Positions 23,888 through 32,965 are shown, numbered from the stretch's first letter. The stretch: DNA of 38,531 bases from Lewinella sp039816955 (GCA_039816955.1 JBCBWU010000049.1:1-38531), one strand, 5' to 3'. Notes: a model not told the origin generated them from the letters alone. Numbers and translations are program-made.

Positions 23888-26800
23888 CTACTCTTCTTTT
23901 TTGCCCGTCTCTTCCGCTGCTTTTTCTGCCTTTAATTTTTCAATCACTGCTTCTACCTCTGCTTCCCAGGGGAAGGGTTCCTCTTTGGCTGGGTCATAAG
24001 GAGGAAGATCAGGGATGGGTACTTGGAGTTCGTTGAGAAGAGCAGTAGCTTGGTTGAGTTCATAACGACGGACGTAGGGTTCTCCGTCGGCCCAAGCGTA
24101 GCGGTAGGCGGCTAAGGCATGGTGTTTGGCTTGTGCTAGATCGCCGATGGCTTGCCAGAGGAGGGCGAGGCAGTAGTGATCGGGCTCGAGAAGTTTGGCT
24201 AAGCGTTGAGCTTCTTGTTCAGGTTCTAACAATTGACCAAGATGGAACTTAGCTAAGGCAAGCCGAATCTCTGAACTAGCACTACTAATTCCACTTTCTC
24301 TTGACATCCTTAATCCTTCTGCAGTACTAGTAGCAGCAAGAGACCATTTTTTTTGATCCAGTTGCCAACGGCTTCGCAATCTTTTTAGCTTACGAATAGT
24401 TGGTTGGCTTTTAGCATTAACCCCCAATTGTTCTGCTGTAGTAAGATCAGCATCATTTAACTCTTTCCTGTAATACTTATATAATGCGAAGTAATATTCA
24501 AATTCACTCTGTTCATAATTGCGCAGCATAAGACCATGTCGACTCTTTTCAAGCCAGAGCAGATCAGATTGCACATTCTCCCAACTTCCAAAGGTAGCTT
24601 CATAATAGAGTTTAGATCTACGCTGACTATTGGCTAGGCCACTATCACCTAAAGATAAAGCTAATTCGAATGTAAACACCTGCAACTTATAGGCCTTTGC
24701 TAGTCTATTTTGATCGTTAAGAGTCGTTGCTAAATTTCCTATTTGCGTGCTGAGTCCTCTCCAGTTTGAATCTTGCAGATTTATTCTAAGCGCAGTATTT
24801 GTAGCAACAACTGCAGACTCATACTCTGACATATAACCCAATGCAATCCCCGCGATACCAGCTAGGTACGCTATATCACCAGTGTGCTGAAGATTTGGAA
24901 GAATACTCCAGCCCTCTGGAAAAAAAAACTGAGAGATAGATAAAATTTCAGGATATGCTTCTAGATTACGATACAAGGCACTAAACAATCCACCCTTAGA
25001 TATGTCAATAGCTTGCTCGTATTTTCTCATCTTTAACAAGGTATATATAGTATTTAAACCAGCCTGAATATCCTGAATCGATTCTGCTTCGCTATAAGGA
25101 TTTTGCTCAATAGTAGAAAAGTAGTCCACAACTAGCTGTCCATAGAATTCTTGCTCCTCTTTACTTAAAGAGCCAACTACAACTCCTCGTACAACAGGAT
25201 GAAGATCATGCTTTCGGGTTTGATGATCATACTGTAAGACTCCCCGTTTTTCTAGATCCTTTACAGTCCCTCCTATAAGTTTTTGGAGTTCTCTTTCATC
25301 TTCTTCCTCAGTTCCTGTAGTGGGATGCGGATTAAACGCGCATAGCGTTTCATAATCTACCGATTGAGAAAGTAGAGATAAGGTAGAAAGTAGTTGCTGA
25401 CTAGCGGCCGGTAAATCATCCATCGCCGCTTTCAAAATATCGTTGCGCCTCTGAACAAGATCCAGGTCCGCTAAATTAAGCTTTGCCCCGCCACTAGGGT
25501 CATTAACCCAATGATCAAAACTGCCTCTAGCCGGTAAATAATTCTGAATAAGCCCCCCTAAAATCCCTATCACTAAAGGGTGGTTATCACAGTTAGCACT
25601 AAGGTACTTTTGAATGGCATCTCCATCTCCATCAACATTGCACGAGCGCAATAGCAGCTCAGCATCCGCTGGCCGAAGACCGGTGAGCGGGAAATGGCGT
25701 ACCCCAGGAATAGCCTGCCCCGAAGGGTTCAGCAGTACTCTAGGCACTAAGCGAGAACTCACGAGTATTTTTGAAGGGCTAGCAGCTGCCAAGGCTCTTA
25801 GTAAATCATTATCTGCATCACGAATCGCATCACGAGGATCCCGTTTAGCAATTTGATCTGTAGGGTTATTTGCCTCTTCATCCCTCAACTGCGCCGCATC
25901 AATACGATGGTAAGCTACCAGTACCCGTTCTAATCCGTCTAAAATAAAAAGCCAAGGCTGTTTGTGCAGAAGGGCCAATAGTTGCTCCTTCATCTGCACC
26001 GTCTTTAGCTTTTTGAACTTTTCTAGTGGCTGCCCCGTCATATACGCTAAGGCACGGCGACAAAAATCTGCCATAATGGCTCCGCGTTCATAGAAGGAAT
26101 ACCAGAAGATTCCAGCCCAATCATCCCGGACCTTGGTAGCGTACTTGGTTGTCCACTCCCAGGTGAGCATACTTTTGCCGTTGCCGCCAATCGCCTCAAA
26201 AAGTAGCAAGTTGGTGGGGTCAGCAGGAGCAGCCCAGTCGCTTAGGATATCCAATTCTGCTTTGCGGCCTACGAATTCATGAGAACCGATGTAATCAGGC
26301 TCAGCATAAAAGGCTGGAGCTTGAGGAATAGTGCCCAGTTCTACTTTTTGGACCGGTGTTTCGGTAGGCGCTTCGTCTTTTGCAGCCAACAACTTACTTA
26401 GCTCATGTAGGGATGGGCTAATTCGCTCTTTAAACTCCTCTAAGCTATTAAATACGGCATACACCCGATCTACTTTACCGTCTGGCTCCGCTAGTTTCGC
26501 CCGTTCGCGAAAGGCATCCAACTTAGCCTCCTTAGCAGGGTCTTTTTCAATATCCGCTTTCTTGACCATGTGATCGTCTCCCATTACAAAAAGTAGAATG
26601 GGGCGACCAAGCTGCTGCGCCTCGTCAAATTCCAGTTCGGTGATCGAAAGTCTATTAGGGTTTCGCTGATCATCCGCTGGTGTCTGTCCGTATTTGAGAC
26701 TAATAACGCCAATGTAGGCTGCACTATCCCGCACCATCTGTAAGGATGAATCAATCACATCCCCGCTGGGTTTGGCACTATCGTTTTCCATGACATTGGC

Positions 26801-26923
26801 ATGGAGTTCGTGCTTATGGAGGGCATCAATGAGTGCCGCCCGGTGCTGCTGTAAATCGGTAAAAGTGCTGGACACCATGACTTGGTGTACCATCTTGGGG
26901 GAGTGGGAAGATCCTTTTGACAT
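23888..26923 (-). CDS. DUF4062 - STAND NTPase - TPR protein, putative defence/signalling NLR-like protein
   Basis: A 1011-residue multidomain protein. Residues ~12-115 form a DUF4062 domain (QVMVSSTFTDLQQHRAAL, AAYIGVISLKYG, ITELEFDEA), a TIR-like alpha/beta module. A STAND-type NTPase follows (~215-510): P-loop EAIGGNGKS (~243-251), Walker B WLFILDGLE (~324-332), the SSR sensor near 389-391 and NHPLVIGILGG (~447-457), the counterpart of the GLPLA box. A winged-helix-like part ends in HDLHPVVRG, reminiscent of the MHD motif. Residues ~600-950 are helical TPR-like repeats, and the C-terminus is acidic. This order - effector-like module, NTPase switch, repeat sensor - is that of bacterial NLR-like immune proteins. 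It is encoded alone. No signal peptide or membrane helix is seen. Confidence 0.85.
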   Translation of the reverse strand: MSKGSSHSPKMVHQVMVSSTFTDLQQHRAALIDALHKHELHANVMENDSAKPSGDVIDSSLQMVRDSAAYIGVISLKYGQTPADDQRNPNRLSITELEFDEAQQLGRPILLFVMGDDHMVKKADIEKDPAKEAKLDAFRERAKLAEPDGKVDRVYAVFNSLEEFKERISPSLHELSKLLAAKDEAPTETPVQKVELGTIPQAPAFYAEPDYIGSHEFVGRKAELDILSDWAAPADPTNLLLFEAIGGNGKSMLTWEWTTKYATKVRDDWAGIFWYSFYERGAIMADFCRRALAYMTGQPLEKFKKLKTVQMKEQLLALLHKQPWLFILDGLERVLVAYHRIDAAQLRDEEANNPTDQIAKRDPRDAIRDADNDLLRALAAASPSKILVSSRLVPRVLLNPSGQAIPGVRHFPLTGLRPADAELLLRSCNVDGDGDAIQKYLSANCDNHPLVIGILGGLIQNYLPARGSFDHWVNDPSGGAKLNLADLDLVQRRNDILKAAMDDLPAASQQLLSTLSLLSQSVDYETLCAFNPHPTTGTEEEDERELQKLIGGTVKDLEKRGVLQYDHQTRKHDLHPVVRGVVVGSLSKEEQEFYGQLVVDYFSTIEQNPYSEAESIQDIQAGLNTIYTLLKMRKYEQAIDISKGGLFSALYRNLEAYPEILSISQFFFPEGWSILPNLQHTGDIAYLAGIAGIALGYMSEYESAVVATNTALRINLQDSNWRGLSTQIGNLATTLNDQNRLAKAYKLQVFTFELALSLGDSGLANSQRRSKLYYEATFGSWENVQSDLLWLEKSRHGLMLRNYEQSEFEYYFALYKYYRKELNDADLTTAEQLGVNAKSQPTIRKLKRLRSRWQLDQKKWSLAATSTAEGLRMSRESGISSASSEIRLALAKFHLGQLLEPEQEAQRLAKLLEPDHYCLALLWQAIGDLAQAKHHALAAYRYAWADGEPYVRRYELNQATALLNELQVPIPDLPPYDPAKEEPFPWEAEVEAVIEKLKAEKAAEETGKKEE

Positions 26924-27010
26924 GGGTTGTTTGCAAGTTTCGGACTTGGACGATAAGCGAGGACTTGGGTAAAATACGAATTTCAGTTTTTACGACTTAC
27001 TACTGAAGTT

Positions 27011-27018
27011 CAAATTTA
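27011..27018 (-). promoter_or_regulatory. Candidate -7 box for the STAND gene
   Basis: The minus strand reads TAAATTTG, a perfect TAnnTTTG match, ~88 bp upstream of the STAND protein's ATG. No clear -33 element is visible. Confidence 0.4.
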
Positions 27019-27118
27019 GTGGGATGCTTTTTTGCTTTTGTGAGGGTTAGAAGGGGGATTGGGCTACTTTATGCTATATAAAATATGCTACGGCGGAATG
27101 AATTCCGCGGAACTAGAC

Positions 27119-27155
27119 AAAACCTGTACACCACTCAAGCAGTATACAGGTTTTT
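27119..27155. terminator. Bidirectional terminator between lipoprotein remnant and STAND gene
   Basis: AAAACCTGTA (27119-27128) and TACAGGTTTT (27145-27154) are perfect inverted arms with T-runs on both strands. It would end transcription coming from the lipoprotein remnant and isolate the STAND gene as its own unit. A near-palindrome, GCGGAAT-ga-ATTCCGC, sits beside it at 27093-27108. Confidence 0.65.
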
Positions 27156-27182
27156 AATTCTCTAAAGGAAATTTCCTCTTTC

Positions 27183-27695
27183 CTAGTTCAAACTAATCGT
27201 AAACGTGGAACCTGGGTTGAAGTCCCAGCCTTTGCCAATTACCACTACCACTTCTTCGGTAGAGTTGATATTTAGACTAGCCGCTACATTATCAGAAGAC
27301 GAACCATTGATGTTATGCCCACCAGTGAAAGTGAGGTAATAGCGATCAAATGTGCCCGCCTCAATGGTGCGGAAGAAGGCACTGTAGAAAGGATCATTGG
27401 CATCGGCCACTAAGGTAAACGTGATGGCGTCCGTGCTGATATCAATATCGTAGAGGTTATTGAGGTAGTTATCAAATTCGATACCATCGGAGACAGAGGC
27501 AGAAAGCTCGAAGGTGCCGGCCGGTACACCAATGATGTCCTCAATGGCGACTTCCGCGCCGCCAGTGCCGCCTTGGCTGGGGTCAGCGGCAGTTTGTAAG
27601 GTATTGCGGACAGTTACATCCGTACCGATTTCTACTGGCACTGGATTATTGTCATCATCATCGCCACAGGAGACGATTAGACAAGAGGAGCTCAT
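27183..27695 (-). CDS. Lipoprotein remnant lacking its signal peptide
   Basis: A 170-residue open frame, acidic and beta-rich, of no family I recognise. It begins MSSSCLIVSCGDDDDN. SCGDDDD is the usual start of a mature Bacteroidota surface lipoprotein, but the charged and hydrophobic signal that should precede the cysteine is missing, and a TAG lies in frame just upstream of the ATG. The product would therefore not be exported. The first 38 bases overlap the broken end of the AraC pseudogene in another frame, which points to a deletion that removed the AraC tail, the spacer and the lipoprotein's signal sequence together. The rest of the frame is still intact (VTVRNTLQTAADPSQGGTGG onward). 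Confidence 0.65.
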   Translation of the reverse strand: MSSSCLIVSCGDDDDNNPVPVEIGTDVTVRNTLQTAADPSQGGTGGAEVAIEDIIGVPAGTFELSASVSDGIEFDNYLNNLYDIDISTDAITFTLVADANDPFYSAFFRTIEAGTFDRYYLTFTGGHNINGSSSDNVAASLNINSTEEVVVVIGKGWDFNPGSTFTISLN

Positions 27696-28414
27696 TCTTA
27701 ATGGCTAGGACCAGCCGATCCTTGATAACTTCTGAAGTGCTTTTACCAAAATACAGGCGTAGTAATTTGTTAAGGTGGGAGGTACTAATGCCTAGCAGAT
27801 CAGCGTACTCGCGCACGCGCTGTTTTTCGTGAATATGCGCTTCCAGTAGTTTCCTAAAGCGCAGAATAACGGGCTCCTGGTAAAAGGACTTTTCTTGTCC
27901 GGTTTGTGCCTGGTAAACGCGGTTTAATCGAATAAACAGGTAATACAGCAAAGCCCGCAAGAGATGTGAGCTATCGGGTTGTAATTGTTTAATCTCTTGC
28001 TGTACCTCCGTAAGGGTTTGAATGAGGTCTGGCAGTTCTTCTTCACTGAGCTGTAGATAAGAGGGTGAGTTGATATTGTAGAAATAGTGAAACCGATAGA
28101 GATAGAGGGCGTCATTGAAGAAGTTGGAAATGAACTCTTCCTCAAATATCAGATAGATAGCATGATAGCTGGCTTCGGTCTGGCGCCACTGCCGCCATTT
28201 GTTGGGTGGCAGTAATAATACGGTGCCACAGGTTGGAAGAGAATAATTTCGTGATCTAGCTTGCATTCACCCCGCCCCTCAATGATAAAGATGATTTCAT
28301 AAAAGGTGACGAAAAACGGCTTGTGGTAGTCGGGCTTATTGAAAAAGCATTTCGGCGAAAGCAATCAATTAAGAGCTCCCGCTGATACTTGTTTTTCGCA
28401 AAGCTAACTTTCAT
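27658..28414 (-). pseudogene. AraC-family transcriptional regulator, frameshifted and truncated
   Basis: Starting at the ATG at 28414 the frame reads MKVSFAKNKYQRELLIDCFR. It then shifts near 28345 to NKPDYHKPFFVTFYEIIFII and shifts again near 28225 to GTVLLLPPNKWRQWRQTEAS. Joined, these give the cupin-type sensor half of an AraC regulator (residues ~1-170). The DNA-binding half begins (YADLLGISTSHLNKLLRLYF, GKSTSEVIKDRLVLAIKNEL) but stops after the first helix-turn-helix at 27658. The second helix-turn-helix, normally the most conserved part, is gone, and the sequence runs directly into the lipoprotein remnant. With two frameshifts and a lost end this gene is dead. It lies 18 bp after the NhaC gene. 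Confidence 0.8.
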
Positions 28415-28432
28415 GAGTCACCGCTTGCAATG

Positions 28433-29884
28433 CTAAGCTTCTTTGCTCAAAAACTCACCGTTCAACTGACGGATCTTGATGCGAAGGGCCGCAAACAGCA
28501 AAGTCATAAACGGGCTGAGGTAATTAAAGATGGCGTAGACGAAATAATCTAATACCGACACACCCAATACCCCCGACTGATAAGCACCACAAGTATTCCA
28601 GGGCACTAGAACAGAAGTAACGGTACCCGAGTCTTCTAGTGTACGGCTGAGATTTTCGGGCGCCAGGCCACGCTCTTCGTAAGCCTTGGCAAACATCTTA
28701 CCAGGAATAACGATGGCCAGGTACTGATCAGAAGCAATAGCGTTGAGGCCCAGGCAACTAAATACGGTGCTAGCAAATAGCCCAAATACACTATCCGCTA
28801 ATTGCAATAGAGAAGCTGTAATACGCTGCAACGCACCGATGCCATCCATAATACCACCAAACACCATAGCACTGATGATGAGGTAAATGGTCCATAGCAT
28901 ACCGTTCATTCCCCCGGCTTGAAAGAGGTCGGCTAGTTTTTCGTTATCCGTAGCAATAGCGGTATCGGTGAGTACCGCGTTAATAACACTTTGAGTGCTA
29001 CTTTCCGATAGGCCAGCAAGAATATCTGGTTGGTAGATAAAAGCAAATACGATCGCTAGCACTACACCACTACCCAAAGCTGCCAGTGGTTTCACCTTAA
29101 AAATAATTAAGGCTACTACTGCCGCCGGCACCAAAAAGAGCATAGGGGTAACGTCAAATATTTTTTCGATATCCACCAGTAAACTGGTCACTGCCGTGGT
29201 ATCTGTTTCCTGTACATCGGGGCTTAGCAACGCAAAAATGGCCAGGGCAATCAAAATGCTGGGTACAGTCGTAAACGCCATATAGCGGATATGCGTAAAC
29301 AGATCTGTCCCCGCCATAGCGGGTGCCAAGTTAGTCGTATCACTTAGGGGCGACATCTTATCACCGAAGTAAGCACCAGAAATAACGGCGCCTGCTACCA
29401 TACCCAAGGAAATATCCATTGCTCCTCCAATTCCGATCAAGGCCACACCAACAGTAGCCGAAGTCGTCCATGAACTACCCGTAGCAATAGAAACCATTGC
29501 TGCAATAACCACTGATGCCGGCAGGAAAATCTCCGGGCTCAACACCTTCAAACCATAATACACCATCGCAGGAATAATACCGCTGATCAGCCAGGTACCC
29601 GCCAGCGCACCAACCAGCAACAAAATCATGATCGGAACAAATACACTCTTCAGGTTGCTCCAAACCTCCTGCACCATCGTGTCGAAACTGGTCTTGTTGT
29701 AGAAGCCAACCACAGCAGCCAGTGCACCAGACATCAAAAGAATGAAGTGGTTCGAGTAATCTCCCAGCCAAGCTCCATCTTTAAAAAAGATATTGAACGC
29801 CAGTAAAGCCATTAATACAACTACTGGCACTAGTGCTTCTCCTAATGACAGTTCACGGTTTGTAACGATCTTATTATTTTCCAT
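28433..29884 (-). CDS. NhaC-family Na+/H+ antiporter
   Basis: A 483-residue inner-membrane protein with about 11-12 hydrophobic helices. NhaC-specific segments are clear: IATGSSWTTSATVGVALIG, ISGAYFGDKMSPLSDTTNLA, and near the end SGTVTSVLVPWNTCGAYQSG. It would exchange sodium for protons for pH and salt homeostasis, fitting a marine or saline lifestyle. Substrates other than sodium (as in malate/lactate relatives) cannot be excluded. It lies 30 bp after the CorC-type gene on the same strand and probably shares its transcript. The AraC pseudogene follows. Confidence 0.93.
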   Translation of the reverse strand: MENNKIVTNRELSLGEALVPVVVLMALLAFNIFFKDGAWLGDYSNHFILLMSGALAAVVGFYNKTSFDTMVQEVWSNLKSVFVPIMILLLVGALAGTWLISGIIPAMVYYGLKVLSPEIFLPASVVIAAMVSIATGSSWTTSATVGVALIGIGGAMDISLGMVAGAVISGAYFGDKMSPLSDTTNLAPAMAGTDLFTHIRYMAFTTVPSILIALAIFALLSPDVQETDTTAVTSLLVDIEKIFDVTPMLFLVPAAVVALIIFKVKPLAALGSGVVLAIVFAFIYQPDILAGLSESSTQSVINAVLTDTAIATDNEKLADLFQAGGMNGMLWTIYLIISAMVFGGIMDGIGALQRITASLLQLADSVFGLFASTVFSCLGLNAIASDQYLAIVIPGKMFAKAYEERGLAPENLSRTLEDSGTVTSVLVPWNTCGAYQSGVLGVSVLDYFVYAIFNYLSPFMTLLFAALRIKIRQLNGEFLSKEA

Positions 29885-29914
29885 ACGGTGGTCTAGTGCT
29901 GCAATCTGCTAAAG

Positions 29915-31171
29915 TTAATCTTCTTTTTTGAGTTCTTCGATTTTGACCGTCTCGATGCGGGTATTAGAAACCAGTTCGATGTGGAAACGGTAATCGCCTA
30001 GTTCGAGGACTTCGCCTTGTTCCGGGATGTCTTCGGTGGTGGTGACGAGGTAGCCAGAGAGGGTATGGTAGTCGCCTTCGGGAAGGAAGAGACCATATTT
30101 TTCGTTGAGGTAGTCAATTTCAAAGCGACCGGAAAAGAGGAAAACGCCGGGAGCAATCGTATCTTCAATGCGATCTTCCTGATCGTGCTCGTCTTCGATT
30201 TCGCCAAATATTTCTTCCAGAATATCTTCCAGTGTGATGATACCGGAAATGCCGCCAAACTCATCAAAAACACAGGCAATACTCATGCTTTCCTTGATGA
30301 GCTTATTCATCAAATCCGTAACGTGCATGGCTTCTGGCACGAAGGGGATTTGCATGGTAATCGATTTGATACTCCGTGGTTCGGCAAAGAGTTGTTGGTG
30401 GTGTACGTAACCTACTACATTGTCTACCTCTTCGTCGATCACCAAAAGGCGCGAGAGGCGAGTCTTGTAGAATAAGGCTACCAGATCTTCTACCGAGGCA
30501 TTGATATCAATACTCTCAATTTCCGTGCGGGGTACCATGCTTTCACGTACCCGAACTTCGCGCAGATTGAGAGCCTTACCGAAAAGCTCTTTATCGATAA
30601 CCTCCTCCGCATCAGAGCGAGATTCTTTGACAAAGTTTTCTAAATCAAGGCGAGTCAAAACCTGTTCGGTAGCTACTTGCTCTTTTTTAAAGAAAAGGCG
30701 CAATACCACATCGGAGGCCTTGGTCATGAGCCAGGCAAAAGGGAACAACAGAATCTGCAAAGACCGCAGAGGGATAGCCAGCAAATACAATAGATCATCC
30801 GCAAACAACCGAAAGAGCGTCTTAGGAAGGAATTCTCCAAAAAGTAGTACCACAATGGTGATCAGGATAGTTTGGATCAGGAGTTGCCCCATACTGTCAC
30901 CGGCAATGCCCATCCATTGCGCAATAATTGGACTGAGCAGGTTCCCCATCAGCGCCGTGAAAATAACCAGCGCAATGTTATTGCCCACTAACATCGTACT
31001 GATGAAAGTATTTGGACCATCGTACCAGTCCGAGAGGATCAAGCTGCGGTAAGAGCCCTTCTTTTTCTTCAGCTCAATCTTAAGCTTATTGGCTGAAACG
31101 AAAGCCATTTCGGAACCCGAGAAAAGGGCAGAAAAGAGGAGAGCAATAAAAATCCCAATAAACAGACCCAT
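29915..31171 (-). CDS. CNNM/CorC-type transporter-associated protein (DUF21, CBS, CorC_HlyC)
   Basis: A ~418-residue membrane protein. A DUF21 (CNNM) domain with 3-4 helices occupies residues ~1-180, starting MGLFIGIFIALLFSALFSGS. A CBS pair lies at ~200-320 (VRESMVPRTEIESIDINASV, FDEFGGISGIITLEDILEEI), and a CorC_HlyC domain closes it (~335-410). These proteins are linked to magnesium or cobalt export. GldE of gliding Bacteroidota has the same layout, but no gld genes are nearby. The ATG at 31171 is preferred to a TTG 48 bp upstream because it starts right at the first helix. Confidence 0.9.
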   Translation of the reverse strand: MGLFIGIFIALLFSALFSGSEMAFVSANKLKIELKKKKGSYRSLILSDWYDGPNTFISTMLVGNNIALVIFTALMGNLLSPIIAQWMGIAGDSMGQLLIQTILITIVVLLFGEFLPKTLFRLFADDLLYLLAIPLRSLQILLFPFAWLMTKASDVVLRLFFKKEQVATEQVLTRLDLENFVKESRSDAEEVIDKELFGKALNLREVRVRESMVPRTEIESIDINASVEDLVALFYKTRLSRLLVIDEEVDNVVGYVHHQQLFAEPRSIKSITMQIPFVPEAMHVTDLMNKLIKESMSIACVFDEFGGISGIITLEDILEEIFGEIEDEHDQEDRIEDTIAPGVFLFSGRFEIDYLNEKYGLFLPEGDYHTLSGYLVTTTEDIPEQGEVLELGDYRFHIELVSNTRIETVKIEELKKED

Positions 31172-31187
31172 AAAGTGATTTGCCCGA

Positions 31188-31200
31188 TTAGTTAAACTAA
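31188..31200. promoter_or_regulatory. 13-bp palindrome upstream of the CorC-type gene
   Basis: TTAGTTAAACTAA is a perfect palindrome (TTAGTT-A-AACTAA), 17 bp upstream of the ATG at 31171. It may be an operator or part of the promoter; no regulator for it is apparent. Confidence 0.3.
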
Positions 31201-31300
31201 TATAAGCGTTTGAGAGCAAGTGAAAGTGAAAATAAAGTAAAAGTGGAAGTGATCCGACTTCGCCTCTGGCTTCGTCGGACGAGGAAATTAGAGTTAGAAA

Positions 31301-31346
31301 GGGGTAGATCGGCTGTTGATTTTGATACTCAGCGGCGATCTACCCC
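31301..31346. terminator. Hairpin after cysS
   Basis: GGGGTAGATCG (31301-31311) and CGATCTACCCC (31336-31346) are perfect 11-bp arms, 26 bp downstream of the cysS stop. On the minus strand TTTCTAACTC follows, a weak T-tract. A second small hairpin (TCCGAC/GTCGGA) lies at 31254-31279. Confidence 0.6.
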
Positions 31347-31371
31347 ATTTACTTCTCGTTTCTAAGGTGGG

Positions 31372-32874
31372 TTACTCTACGGTCCAAGAGGTGCCGTCCT
31401 TACCGTCTTTTACAACAATACCGGCACCTTTGAGAGCGTCACGAATTTTATCAGACGTACCCCAGTCTTTATTGGCGCGAGCTTCCTGACGGATATCCAG
31501 GATCAAAGCCATGGCCTGGTCAAGCGCCTGATTGTTTCCACCGGCAGTTGTCTCCTCATCTAGTAGGCCCAGAATATCGAAGATAAAGTTGCGGAAGGTA
31601 TCTTTCAGACGCTGTAGGGTAGCATCACTCACTTCTGCCAAAGACAATTGACCGCCCTTTAAGCTGTTGATCTTGCTCACTAGTTCAAACAAGCGAGCCA
31701 AGGCCTTGGGGGTGTTGAAATCATCGTGCATTTCGGCGTAAGCCCCATCAATGAGTTCGTTGATTTCTTTATCCAAAACGCTATCAGCAGAGCCGCTTGC
31801 ACCACCTAACTCACCCAGGGCCTTGTAACCTTCCATCAGGCGCTTGTAACCTTTTTCGGCAGCTAATAAGGCGTCATCGGTAAGGTCAAGGGTAGAACGG
31901 TAATGGCTTTGCAACATGAAAAAGCGAATCACCATGGGGCTGTAGCCCTTACTAATGTGCTCACTATCGCCAGTGAAGAGTTGGTCAGGCGTAATGGTAT
32001 TACCATCGCTCTTACTCATCTTCTTACCGTTCATCAGCAACATATTGGTATGCAGCCAGTAGCGGGCGCCAGCGCAGTTGCACGATCCCATGTTCTGCGC
32101 CACTTCGTTTTCGTGGTGCGGAAACTTCAGGTCATTACCACCTCCGTGAATATCAAACCGCTCGCCCAGGTATTTGGTACTCATCGCCGAGCACTCCAGA
32201 TGCCAGCCGGGGAAACCAACACTCCAAGGACTATTCCAGCGCATGAGGTGCTCGGGAGCAGCCTTCATCCAAATGGCGAAATCCGCCGGATGGCGCTTTT
32301 CACTTTGGTTCTTCAAGTTATCCCGTGATTCCGCCATCAGCTCCTCAATCTTGCGACCAGAAAGATTGCCATATACGCCTTTCTCTTCCGCGAACTTCAG
32401 GGTATCGAAGTAAACTGAACCATTGCTCTCGTAAGCGTAGCCGTTATCAAGAATAGCCTGTACCATTTCAATCTGCTCCGGAATATGCCCCGTGGCCCGG
32501 GGCTCAATACTTGGGGAAAGCGTATTGAAAATCCGCATCATATCATGGAAACCATTGGTGTACTTGTGTGCCACCTCCATCGGCTCCAACTTCTCCAACT
32601 TGGCACGCTTCGACATTTTATCTTCTCCATCATCACTATCCCCTGTTAGGTGGCCTACATCCGTAATATTACGTACGTAACGCACACGATAACCCAGATG
32701 TAGCAGATAACGATAGATCACATCGAAGCTAACAAAGGTGCGGCAGTTGCCCAGGTGTACATCACTGTAAACAGTAGGTCCACAGACGTATAGTCCGATA
32801 TAACCTTCTTCTAATGGCTTAAAAGCTTCTTTTTTTCTGCTTACACTATTGTGTACAATTAGCTCCTGACTCAT
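31372..32874 (-). CDS. cysS: Cysteine-tRNA ligase
   Basis: A 500-residue class I aminoacyl-tRNA synthetase that charges tRNA-Cys. The zinc/active-site start LYVCGPTVYSDVHLGNCRTF contains the HIGH-equivalent HLGN. The second zinc site is in GWHLECSAMSTKYLG with HGGGNDLKFPHHENE, and the KMSKS loop is MNGKKMSKSDGN. A DALR-type helical domain and a short C-terminal domain (~430-500) complete the normal length. It is preceded by a 157-bp gap carrying a -7 box and a large inverted repeat, so it is probably transcribed on its own. Confidence 0.98.
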   Translation of the reverse strand: MSQELIVHNSVSRKKEAFKPLEEGYIGLYVCGPTVYSDVHLGNCRTFVSFDVIYRYLLHLGYRVRYVRNITDVGHLTGDSDDGEDKMSKRAKLEKLEPMEVAHKYTNGFHDMMRIFNTLSPSIEPRATGHIPEQIEMVQAILDNGYAYESNGSVYFDTLKFAEEKGVYGNLSGRKIEELMAESRDNLKNQSEKRHPADFAIWMKAAPEHLMRWNSPWSVGFPGWHLECSAMSTKYLGERFDIHGGGNDLKFPHHENEVAQNMGSCNCAGARYWLHTNMLLMNGKKMSKSDGNTITPDQLFTGDSEHISKGYSPMVIRFFMLQSHYRSTLDLTDDALLAAEKGYKRLMEGYKALGELGGASGSADSVLDKEINELIDGAYAEMHDDFNTPKALARLFELVSKINSLKGGQLSLAEVSDATLQRLKDTFRNFIFDILGLLDEETTAGGNNQALDQAMALILDIRQEARANKDWGTSDKIRDALKGAGIVVKDGKDGTSWTVE

Positions 32875-32897
32875 TTCTTAGATAATTATTTTGGGGT

Positions 32898-32939
32898 AAA
32901 TGAGATGCTTGTATTGCAATACAATTTTTCACCTCATTT
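32898..32939 (-). promoter_or_regulatory. Nested inverted repeats in the cysS leader
   Basis: A perfect 16-bp palindrome, TTGTATTGCAATACAA (32909-32924), lies inside a second inverted repeat, AAATGAG (32898-32904) / CTCATTT (32933-32939). It is between the predicted promoter and the cysS ATG, so it could be an operator or form a leader hairpin. It could also end transcription from the EEP gene upstream, though no T-run follows. Confidence 0.5.
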
Positions 32940-32965
32940 TGTCACAGGATTCCTAAAAATTTGCG

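Noticed and set aside
27658..28414. Programmed frameshifting as an explanation of the AraC frames
   Set aside because: There are two separate shifts and the essential second helix-turn-helix is missing, so decay is the simpler reading.
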